Source: Torymus aiolomorphi (lineage: Eukaryota; Arthropoda; Insecta; Hymenoptera; Torymidae). From it: a stretch of 64,000 nucleotides of DNA. Position 1 is the stretch's first letter; each line of letters starts with the position of its first letter. Under the pieces are notes generated by a model. It was not told the DNA's origin and searched no databases. It was given only the letters and a program-made list of their open reading frames with translations. Positions 20,620 through 29,211 of this stretch are shown here, in pieces. The position numbers were made by a program, and so were the translations under genes. The stretch is from NCBI GenBank assembly GCA_036365515.1, contig CM070874.1, positions 174,195,797 to 174,259,796 on the forward strand, in the 5' to 3' direction.

Positions 20620-20880
20620 TTGTATTTACATATAGGTACGGTACTTACAATTTTTTCGAAGACAAAAAACGGCAGAAAAGAGAAAGACGAGACGATGTTT
20701 AACGAGTCTCGGGCTCGCGATACACGACGCCGACCAGCGATATCAAAAACAAGCGAGGCCAACATCGAGCGCGCCTTCGAGTACTCAATAGTAACTGATT
20801 TGATAGGCTTCGGCGATGACTGTGGTATAGGGTTTGCGTACCCCAGGTTGCCATCACGCACATACACACTACATTAGCAG
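20620..20880. other. GC-rich exon-like block in the left arm
   Basis: This is a GC-rich island in an AT-rich arm, open on both strands (85 residues plus, 104 residues minus, 20,553-20,867). Read on the minus strand it ends with TTCGAAAAAATT|GTAAGTACC, a strong splice-donor-like site. The same block is in all four foldback arms (24,806-25,063; 49,784-50,047; 53,624-53,881) without indels, though the arms are so alike that this does not prove selection. It may be a captured host exon or promoter. No protein family recognised. Confidence 0.4.
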
Positions 20881-21529
20881 GTTGACATGGGCGACGACTG
20901 AGTATCTTATCCAAACTGTCCTTTACAGTTTCGTTATGTATTATGGTTTGCAACTGATATGAACAAGCGCTACTTAATTATTATCACATACCTTTGAATT
21001 AGGAAAAAATCCATGTAATAAGTATTATACTATTTTAAATTTACTGCTAAATCAGTTTCCTCTTTCACTGTAAGTTATATAACCATAAGTTGTACTTTTA
21101 TGTATAAAGTACTGCAAATCATAAATATTAAATTTAAAATAAATCAGAATGACTTGTTACAATCCAAGACACAAACATGTAATTATTCGCTAATATATGT
21201 GAAGTTATTTTATAAATATATGTGAATTGGCAATAATTATAAATGCTTTATATTGTCTTGTGCCAAATCAACTAAGATTCAATCCTTTCTTTGTTGATAT
21301 AATGTACCTTAGAATAATACACCAAAATGCAATTAATCGTTTAATAAGAGAATAGCATGCATCATTAAATGTAGCTTAGTCTTATATACTTAAGATACGG
21401 CTGGTAATATGAAAGAGCATTGGCATTTCGTATAGCTTTACAACTGATACTGATGCTACTGCATCTTTATTATACTGACAGTTCTAGTAAAAATTGATTA
21501 GTACACGCTTACAAATAATGAGTTAGGAA

Positions 21530-21650
21530 ATTGAACAAATTGGACATCCAATGAACTCGATTATTGAATACACTAGTTTATTCCAGCCTAACACCAGGCA
21601 ATATAGTTCGTCTAATGTTCAATTTTACAATTTCCTTAATCGTACTTCAA
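21530..21650. repeat. Small inverted repeat inside the arm
   Basis: AGGAAATTGAACAAATTGGA near 21,526 pairs imperfectly with the complement of TTCAATTTTACAATTTCCTT near 21,640, around TTCCAGCCTAACACCAGGCA. It recurs in the right arm at 24,050-24,160 and in copy 2. Confidence 0.6.
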
Positions 21651-21749
21651 TGAATCATTCAAAACACACCGTACAAATTGTCAAAAATTTTATAAACTCC
21701 TATTAAATTTTCTTATTATAACTAAACATTTTTTCATTCAAAATACTCG

Positions 21750-22165
21750 ACCAAGTAGAAAATTTTGATAGTATCGGTTTACATGGTAATCATTAAAGAT
21801 AAGTATGTTATTGGAGGACAGTAGCGATAGTGTTGTATAGTTCTAAAGTCGTATAAAATGTTAGTGTGCTTGCATACTGCTAACAATAACTCGTAATATT
21901 AAAAATGGAATACTAGCAAAGCATGACTATAACATGAAAAAAAAATAGAATGACTATTTACAGTCCAAGACACGCACAACTGATATTAAATTTTTGTTGT
22001 TGTTATATCTTGGGTAGCAGTATGAAAGAATACTGACATTTCATATAACTTTAGATCCAATACTATTGCTGATGTCACTTCAATTCCAGACTTATGTTTA
22101 ACAAACAACACGTAAACCAGTACTATCAAAATTTTCTTACTTAGCCGAGTATCTTATTGAGGTGA
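21750..22165. mobile_element. MITE inserted in the left arm only
   Basis: Ends ATACTCGACCAAGTAGAAAA and (complement) TACTATCAAAATTTTC...CCGAGTAT form TIRs of about 35 bp. The 415-base insert is missing from the right arm, so it entered after the palindrome formed. It is also in the left arm of copy 2, so it predates the block duplication. Confidence 0.7.
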
Positions 22166-22324
22166 ATTTCAACTTAACATATTTTATGTAAGTAATGCTG
22201 CTAATGGGTAATACGGGCAAGTTTTTCACGAGTGTCCTTTTTAATTAAAGGCCCAATGAAAAAAATTGTCAAAATTACGAAAAACAATAAGTTAATATCT
22301 TATTGTAGTCAAAGAAATCAATCG

Positions 22325-22391
22325 AAGTGTTTCGTCCAGGCTACTAGATTGGACTCATCAGTGATGATCTAGTAGCCGTCATCAGACACTT
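22325..22391 (-). ncRNA. Type III hammerhead ribozyme HH-L1
   Basis: Read on the minus strand: stem III AAGTGT, cleavage base C, stem I TGATGA/TCATCA with 11-base loop, core CTGATGA, stem II GTCC/GGAC with 13-base loop, GAA, stem III ACACTT. All core bases are present and 67 nt are used. See 23,331-23,397 for base-by-base positions. Confidence 0.92.
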
Positions 22392-22680
22392 GCCACTGGG
22401 TGGTCACGGCCAAAGCTTTATAGACTGAGCCACCTTTTTCACTAGTGGAAAAGGAGGCTCCATCTATCGGTGTATAATTAACCCAAACACCGTATAATAT
22501 AATATAAATTTATGAAGCTAATGCCCGATCAAGATTTCATGTAAGTAATGCTGCTAATGGGTAATATGGGCAAGTTTTTCGCGAGTGTCCTTTTTAATTA
22601 AAGGCCCAATGAAAAAAAAAATTGTCAAAATTAAGAAAAACAATAAGTTAATATCTTATTGTAGTCAAAGAAATCAATCG

Positions 22681-22746
22681 AAGTGTTTCGTCCAGGCTAC
22701 TAGATTGGACTCATCAGTAATGATCTAGTAGCCGTCATCAGACATT
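22681..22746 (-). ncRNA. Type III hammerhead ribozyme HH-L2
   Basis: Same layout as the others, but stem III has one A-C mismatch (AAATGT with ACACTT) and stem I a G-T wobble. The core is intact. It lies nearest the centre of the palindrome on the left. Confidence 0.85.
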
Positions 22747-22974
22747 TGCCGCAGGGTGGTCACGGCGAAAGCTTTATAGATTGAGCCACCTTTCTCACTA
22801 GTGGAAAAGGAGGCTCCATCTATCGGTGTATAATTAACCCAAACACCGTATAATATAATTTAAAGTTATGAAGCTAATGCCCGATCAATATTGGCCCGAT
22901 AGATGGAGCCTCCTTTTCCACTAGTGAAAAAGGTGGCTCAGTCTATAAAGCTTTGGCTGTGACCACCCAGCGGC

Positions 22975-23041
22975 AAGTGTCTGATGACGGCTACTAGATC
23001 ATCACTGATGAGTCCAATCTAGTAGCCTGGACGAAACACTT
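22975..23041 (+). ncRNA. Type III hammerhead ribozyme HH-R0
   Basis: All three stems are perfect and the core is CTGATGA...GAA. It is in the partial monomer just right of the orientation switch. Confidence 0.92.
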
Positions 23042-23330
23042 CGATTGATTTCTTTGACTACAATAAGATATTAACTTATTGTTTTTCGTAATTTTGACAA
23101 TTTTTTTTTTCATTGGGCCTTTAATTAAAAAGGACACTCGCGAAAAACTTGCCCATATTACCCATTAGCAGCATTACTTACATGAAATCTTGATCGGGCA
23201 TTAGCTTCATAAATTTATATTATATTATACGGTGTTTGGGTTAATTATACACCGATAGATGGAGCCACCTTTTCCACTAGTGAAAAAGGTGGCTCAGTCT
23301 ATAAAGCTTTGGCCGTGACCACCCAGTGGC

Positions 23331-23397
23331 AAGTGTCTGATGACGGCTACTAGATCATCACTGATGAGTCCAATCTAGTAGCCTGGACGAAACACTT
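23331..23397 (+). ncRNA. Type III hammerhead ribozyme HH-R1
   Basis: Positions: stem III AAGTGT 23,331-23,336; cleavage C 23,337; stem I TGATGA 23,338-23,343 and TCATCA 23,355-23,360 with loop CGGCTACTAGA; core CTGATGA 23,361-23,367; stem II GTCC 23,368-23,371 and GGAC 23,385-23,388 with loop AATCTAGTAGCCT; GAA 23,389-23,391; stem III ACACTT 23,392-23,397. The GUC cleavage triplet and every invariant hammerhead base are present. Ten bases of loop I (GGCTACTAGA) are complementary to loop II (TCTAGTAGCC). Confidence 0.95.
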
Positions 23398-23689
23398 CGA
23401 TTGATTTCTTTGACTACAATAAGATATTAACTTATTGTTTTTCGTATGACAATTTTTTTCATTTGGCCTTTAATTAAAAAGGACACTCGCGAAATACTTG
23501 CCCGTATTACCCATTAGCAGCATTACTTACATGAAATCTTGATATGGCATTAGCTTCATAAATTTATATTATATTATACGGTGTTTGGGTTAATTATACA
23601 CCGATAGATGGAGCCTCCTTTTCCACTAGTGAAAAAGGTGGCTCAGTCTATAAAGCTTTGGCCGTGACCACCCAGCGGCAAGTGTCTGA

Positions 23690-23756
23690 TGACGGCTACT
23701 AGATCATCACTGATGAGTTCAATCTAGTAGCCTGGACGAAACACTTCGATTGATTT
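23690..23756 (+). ncRNA. Type III hammerhead ribozyme HH-R2
   Basis: As HH-R1, except that stem II is GTTC/GGAC (one U-G wobble). The core is intact. Confidence 0.92.
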
Positions 23757-25440
23757 CTTTGACTACAATAAGATATTAACTTATTGTTTTTCGTAATTTT
23801 GACAATTTTTTTCATTGGGCCTTTAATTAGAAAGGACACTCGCGAAAAACTTGCCCGTATTACCCATTAGCAGCATTACTTACATGAAATCTTGATCGGG
23901 CATTAGCTTCATAAATTTATATTAACATATTTTAATTAGGAATGATTGATGGAAAAATGTTTAGTTATGATAAGAAAATTTAATAAGAGTTTATAAAATT
24001 TTTCATAATATATACGGTGTGTTTTGAATGGTTCATCGAGATACGATTAAAGAAATTGTAAAATTGGACATTAGACGAACTATATTGCCTGGTGTTAGGC
24101 TGGAACAAACTAGTGTATCCAATAGAGTTCGTTGGATGTCCAATTTGTTCAATTTCCTAACTCATTATTTGTAAGCGTGTACTAATCAATTTTTACTAGA
24201 ACTGTCAGTATAATAAAGATGCATTAGCATCAGCATCAGTTCTAAAGCTATACGAAATGCTAATGCTCTTTCATATTACCACCCGTATCACAAGTATATA
24301 AGACTAATCTACATTTAGTGATGCTTGCTATTCTCTTATTAAACGATTAATTGCATTTTGGTTTATTATTCTAAGGTACATTATATCAACAAAAAAAGGA
24401 TTTAATCTTAGTTGATTTGGTACAAGACAATATAAAGCATTTATAATTATTGCCAATTCACAAATATTTATAAAATAACTTCACATATATTAGAGAATAT
24501 TTACATGTTTGTGTCTTGGATTGTAACAAGTCATTCTGATTTATTTTAAATTTAATATATATGATTTGCAGTACTTTATACATAAAAGTACAACTTATGG
24601 TTATATAACTAACAGTGAAAGAGGAAACTCATTTAGCAGTAAATTTAAAATAGTATAATACTTATTACATGGATTTTTTCCTAATTCAAAGGTATGCGAT
24701 AATAATTAAGTAGCGCTCATTCATATCAGTTGCAAACCATAATACATAACGAAACTGTAAAGGACAGTTTGGATAATATTCTCAGTCGTCGCCCATGTTA
24801 ACGTGCTAATGTAGTGTGTATGTGCGTGGTGGCAACCTGGAGTACGCATACCCTATTCCACAGTCATCGCCGAAGCCTATCAAGGCAGTTACTATTGAGT
24901 ACTCGAAGGCGCGCTCGATGTTGGCCTCGCTTGTTTTTGATATCGCGGGTCGCCGTCGAGTAGCCCGAGCCCGGGACTCGTTAAACATCGTCTCCTCTTT
25001 CTCTTTTCTGCCGTTTTTTGTCTTCGAAAAAATTGTAAGTACCGTACCTGTATGTAAATACAATACCAGTATAAATAATATTTTCTCTAGAAATGTTTCA
25101 TTAAACTATTATTTTTATAAACACTGTTGAATTGCTAAATGATTTATTCTAATTAACAATTAAGGTATGTAAATTTGTAATTAATAACTTTAAATGTGAT
25201 AAAAACTCAAATTTTCATAACAAAATGTAAAAACCATATTTTTTAAGAGATAATATCATCCTGATTTTTAGGTGCTAATCACGTGATAATCAGAGGACGT
25301 TCTGGTATGATGTTCAGCTGAAATCAGCTGGACTTTTTCAGTATAAACTATGAACTATAATTTTTGAATGTCATTCGTTCTTATCATTAAAAATAATTTT
25401 TATGTATATTTTTGGTGTATATTTTTTTTATAAAAATTTT

Positions 25441-25578
25441 CCGTCTAATCGCGCGATTAATCGCGCAAGTAATCACGCGATTTATCGCGTCATGATTTGA
25501 TTGATAACATGACGCAATTACTTGCGCGAGTACCTACGCGATTGCTCGCGCGATTAGTCGCGCGATTACTCGCACGAT
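25441..25578. repeat. CGCGCGATTA palindromic repeat block (right arm, copy 1)
   Basis: Inverted partner of 20,106-20,252. Confidence 0.9.
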
Positions 25579-25837
25579 TTTTTTCAGTAGGGAAGAAGTT
25601 AAAAAGGAAAGCAGAAAAGAAGATATCGGAAATGATGAAAGAGCGCGTATATAAATCAACGACAGTTATGACGAAAGCGCCAGTCGACGACCAGTCGTTT
25701 GAGGGTCGCAACGTATCATAAAGGAAAACAGTCAAGTGGTTAAAAGAAGCCAAAACTGATAAGAAGAAGGAGACCAAATGCAGGAAGAACAAGAAAGCCG
25801 TTAGAAGTGTCACAGATATTTTTGGGCTTGCGTAAAT

Positions 25838-26129
25838 ATGGCATATAGTTTTATCTCTTTAGTATCCCTCTCCCTCAAATATCTATAAAAAACAGTACTT
25901 TTCTGCCCCACAAGTTCGTGTCATCGCTCAGCTATGACAGCGATTCACCTCACGAATTTCTGGTACCTAGTTCTACCGAACACTACGTTGATCTAGCGCA
26001 CGCCATGGTATACGTTACCTTGCAGATACAGAACATCGAACATGAAAATGCAACAACTGGACCAAGTCAATAATTTTATTCACTCGCTGTTTGATCAAGT
26101 GGATATATTTTTCAATAAAAAATTATATT
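25838..26129 (+). pseudogene. Polinton major capsid protein, N-terminal fragment (copy 1)
   Basis: ATG 25,838 (MAYSFISLVS) is followed after a frame change by PHKFVSSLSYDSDSPHEFLV, PSSTEHYVDLAHAMVYV and, after another, VNNFIHSLFDQVDIFFNKK. This matches the start of the copy-2 gene at 54,656. The similarity stops at 26,129, where C-rich repeats begin, so the rest of the Polinton is lost at this locus. Between the foldback end and this gene (25,690-25,830) lies a Lys/Arg-rich tail ending TDIFGLA, probably the end of another Polinton gene. Confidence 0.8.
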
Positions 26130-26725
26130 TTTCAATAAAAAACAAACACTACACTCCACCCACCTACACTCACTCGCATATACCCCCGCATCACTTTTCC
26201 TCCCTTAGCAAATTTTTGCAAAAATTCGCAAACACCAACTTACCCACCCACCAGCCTCCCTCTCTCACTCCCACTCATCTCCTCATCCATTTTCCACTCT
26301 TTGCAAATTTTTGAAAAATTCGCAAACACCATCCTTCCCTCCCCGCCACCCACCTACACTCTCTCCCACCCATCTCCTCTCCTCTTTTCCACTCTTTGCA
26401 AATTTTCGCAAAAATTCGCACTCACCATCCACCACCCTCTCCTCCCACCTCCCACTCGCCCACTTCACCCATTCTCGCCTCCCGCGATCCCCTCCACTCA
26501 GCCTTCCAAAAACGTACCCCCGAGCCGAGCACACAGACCCAGACGCACCGACCAAAAACGTTCCCCAAGCCCACCGCCTGGCGCCAGACCACCGGTGTCT
26601 GGAAAAAACGTTCCCCTACTACTGGTGTCAAAATGTGCTGTAATGCGTAAAGATTTAGTAAAAGGAATGCAGTAAAATTAATTGTAACAAAGGGGGGCGG
26701 GGGGGGGGGAGGAGGAGGCGGGACT
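26130..26725. repeat. C-rich degenerate repeat and G-run
   Basis: Three units of about 94 bases share GCAAATTTTTGCAAAAATTCGCA (26,209, 26,303, 26,397, with variants) separated by CACC/CTCC-rich tracts. Then ACGTWCCCC occurs three times (26,513, 26,556, 26,611). A G-rich stretch at 26,693-26,722 could form a G-quadruplex. Overlapping open frames on both strands come from composition. Confidence 0.75.
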
Positions 26726-27489
26726 TTATTGGAATGATAAAATGTTAGATGGGTATTTTTTCAAAGAGGTAAAAAAAGAAAAAAAATAGAGTATCGACGG
26801 AATACTTCCGCGACATCTACATGTGTACAATGTCTCTTATAGTAAAAAGGAAAAACGTGGAATGACAGGAACAATAGAAATTGCTTTAAGCATGAACTAA
26901 AAAATAACATATAATTTATAAGTATGGGTACAGTGGAGGCGGTATCTGTCGGAAGTTTAACATCAGCGATCACAAAAATCATCTTTCAGCTTTTTCGAAT
27001 TTAATTTTATAATAAAAAAAAGGTTAGGGTACTGTTTCTTAAATTGTGATACATACATATTGTTTTATAACATGTTATAATATTCAACAATTTTATTAAA
27101 CTAGTACAGCAACAATTGACAGTATTGCAAAAGTACATTCATGAGAAATGGACACAAATCAAGTTTTGGATACACCTTTTGAGAACTGTTTTGGTTTCAC
27201 AAAAGTAGATGTGATTAAAATTTCTTATGAATGGAAAATACATGATTTTCGTGTTATAGGTAAAAGTAATGGAGTTTATATAAAATCATCTGAATTCTCA
27301 TCGTTAAATTACAAAAATATTAAATGACGTATATCACTGTATCCAAAAGGACATAATAAACACACGGAGGATTTTATATACCTATTCGGTTTCAATGTAC
27401 CTGCGTGTTTCAAAAAACGCGACGCCACCTAGCGGAGTTGCCACGAACTTATAACTGTATTAAGAATTCTAAGTGTATTAAGACAGTGA
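26726..27489. other. No gene seen
   Basis: AT-rich sequence without recognisable coding potential. Around 27,410-27,440 the text CGCGACGCCACCTAGCGG looks like a fragment of a dispersed repeat. Confidence 0.5.
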
Positions 27490-27542
27490 CAAAAGAAATA
27501 ATACCCCTACGTGTGTTAATTTGGGGATATTATTTCTTTATT
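27490..27542. repeat. Short hairpin
   Basis: AAAGAAATAATACCCC and GGGGATATTATTTCTTT are near-perfect complements around CTACGTGTGTTAATTT. Probably a MITE fragment. Confidence 0.75.
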
Positions 27543-27612
27543 CAAGTGTATTAAGACAAATTTATACAAATTTATAGGGCCCAAAGATTATCTCTTTTAA
27601 AAAAAATTATTA

Positions 27613-27680
27613 AGGTGTTTTGTCCCGGGTTAGTATAGTGGACTCATTAGTGATGCTCTAACAACCCTCATCAGACACCT
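27613..27680 (-). ncRNA. Decayed type III hammerhead
   Basis: On the minus strand AGGTGT-C-TGATGAGGG...CATCA-CTAATGA-GTCC...GGGAC-AAA-ACACCT keeps the stem III and stem II layout of the foldback hammerheads, but two invariant guanines (CTGATGA to CTAATGA, GAAA to AAAA) are replaced. It should not cleave. It shows that this satellite family also occurs outside the palindromes. Confidence 0.75.
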
Positions 27681-28199
27681 GCCCATGGGATGGCTTGACA
27701 GGCATATGCAGTAGAGATGGTAATTCTACTAGCTATTTGTATGCTGCCATCTAGTGATATAAATATCAAATAGACAATAGCAATTAAGAGTGTGGGAATG
27801 ATTCTAATTGCAGCTTCAATATATATATATAACATCGAAACTTTTAACGTTTGGCAAGTCACACGTTTAAATGCTGTTGTCTAGTTGATATATTTCTATT
27901 ATACTGATTATTTTAATGTATTACATATATTATAGTTATATGTTTGGATTAATATTAAACGGACTGAAGGACGGATAAATTAAAAAGCCCCTATTTCTGT
28001 TTCATATTTCCGTCATCATTTTTTTAAAGAGAGGATTATAATTAAGGGTTGCGAATTTAGGGATAGTCAAACAATATATAAATGACTTATTAACAATTAT
28101 AAGTTTGTAAATGAAAATACATAACATTTCTTTTTTTTATCGAAAAGGATTGATATTATTTTCACACCACCTTGCGGTAAATATCATGGTGCGTTCTTT

Positions 28200-28332
28200 T
28201 TTACACAGAAAAATAAATTTATATTTTTAAGAGAATTGATTTTGAATCAAGTAAAATGTTCTTACTTAAACGACGTTTTACTTGATTAAAAATAAATTAA
28301 CTCAAGAATAGAAATATTTTTTCAGTGCAGTG
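28200..28332. mobile_element. MITE-like inverted repeat
   Basis: CACAGAAAAATAAATTTATA at the left is roughly complementary to AGAAATATTTTTTCAGTG at the right, with an inner pair AATCAAGTAAAA/TTTTACTTGATT. No coding content. Confidence 0.55.
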
Positions 28333-28435
28333 GTGTCCCCAGTAGGCCTAATCCACTATGCTATAAAATAAGTACTATTATAATTTGATTTATAACAAAA
28401 TAATGTAAAATATGAATTATATTAATTGCATTTAA

Positions 28436-28860
28436 GGACGCTCTTGCATGACAATACAGTTTGTGCGCTCAGCGAGAGCACAAACTATACCAAACACATC
28501 GTTCTGTCTCTCTCGCTCTCGTGTACGTCGTCTGCTATTTGTGTTCATAATCATGAATTAAAGGAAATTTCCCACGGCTACGTACAATTTACAAGGTGTG
28601 TTTTGAAAGGGGAAGCCGCAATCTTTACGCCATATGTTTTTTACTGGTCAAAAATTTGATCCCTTTTCAGAAATACTCAACTTAACCTATTTTTTCCCGC
28701 CGTCCCATAAGAGTACATTTAAAACATGATAAGTTCAAACGTTAATTTCTCAAAATTTTCCACGGTTATAGCGTAAAATAGACGTACCACAAGATTCGGT
28801 ACATCTTGAACTATTGAAAATGTTATATCCCAGTTTGAAAATTTTCATGCAAGAGCGTCC
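28436..28860. mobile_element. MITE with TTAA target duplication (piggyBac-like)
   Basis: GGACGCTCTTGCATGA at the left tip and TCATGCAAGAGCGTCC at the right tip are exact 16-bp inverted repeats. Each is flanked by TTAA (28,432-28,435 and 28,861-28,864), the target duplication of piggyBac transposons. The 425-bp body has no transposase. An inner hairpin AGTTTGTGC...GAGCACAAACT lies near the left end. Confidence 0.85.
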
Positions 28861-28864
28861 TTAA

Positions 28865-29211
28865 GTGTTACTTATCTTTTCAAATTATCCTTCCAAATTT
28901 ATATCTTCTTCAAATTAATTTTATTTAGCTTCATGACCTCTATAATTTTCTTTTTTTAGGTTTATGAATTATTAAAATTGGTAATCATCTTTTCAAATTA
29001 TAATTTAAAATTTATATCTTCTTTGGATCAATTTTTATTCAAGTTCATCCACTTTATAATTTTCTTATTTTTGATTTACGAATTCTTCAAATCTATAATA
29101 TTTGAAATACTTAATGTTATTTTAGAGTTACTTATCTTTTAAGCAATTCTTAAATTTTATGAATCTTTCTCGTACTAACGTCTTTTCATTAATTAAGTTT
29201 TCTTTTTTTTT
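28865..29211. other. No gene seen
   Basis: AT-rich spacer after the MITE and 3' of the RPA1-like gene. Loose repeats of TTTATATCTTCTTC and CAAATTA are present. Confidence 0.5.

Larger units (their letters stand above)
22187..22887 (-). repeat. Satellite monomers, left set (copy 1)
   Basis: Two monomers begin at 22,187 and 22,540 (period 353), each opening with TGTAAGTAATGCTGCTAATG and closing with GCCCGATCAAGATTTCA. Each carries one hammerhead on the minus strand. Short inverted repeats such as TCACTAGTG lie in the monomer. Confidence 0.92.
22896..23930 (+). repeat. Satellite monomers, right set (copy 1)
   Basis: One partial monomer (22,896 on) and two complete ones (from about 23,180 and 23,530), followed by the start of a fourth, are in opposite orientation to the left set; the hammerheads are on the plus strand. 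The monomers are directly adjacent. Confidence 0.92.
19990..25685. mobile_element. Giant foldback element with hammerhead satellite core, copy 1
   Basis: The left arm (about 19,990-21,745) and right arm (about 24,010-25,685) are reverse complements along their length. The outer tips are (T)CGCTTTCGT...AACTGTCGTTG. From outside in, each arm has a CGCGCGATTA repeat block, a CACGTGAT region, a GC-rich block with a GTAAGTACC site, AT-rich sequence and a short inner hairpin, then satellite monomers whose orientation flips at about 22,890. The element sits inside the conserved Polinton gene. It has no recognisable transposase. Confidence 0.85.
16430..26129. repeat. Large duplicated block, copy 1
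   Basis: 16,430-18,089 matches 38,868-40,526, and 18,090-26,129 matches 47,254-54,942. They are the same strand, same order and nearly the same sequence, including the Penelope-like insertion and the giant foldback. The Gypsy element of copy 2 is missing here (empty site AAGACGCTTTTATG at about 18,082). Left of 16,430 and right of 26,129 the two loci differ. Confidence 0.95.

Noticed and set aside
20620..20877. 85-codon frame in the foldback arm treated as a conserved gene
   Set aside because: Recurs in four arms only because the arms are near-identical; no independent evidence of selection. Kept as an exon-like block with low confidence.
22187..23930. Regular repeats considered as a CRISPR array
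   Set aside because: Units of about 353 bp without spacers, palindromic order, eukaryotic setting; satellite DNA explains it.
26283..26675. Proline/serine-rich frames on the plus strand and glycine-rich ones on the minus strand
   Set aside because: Composition artefact of C-rich repeats.
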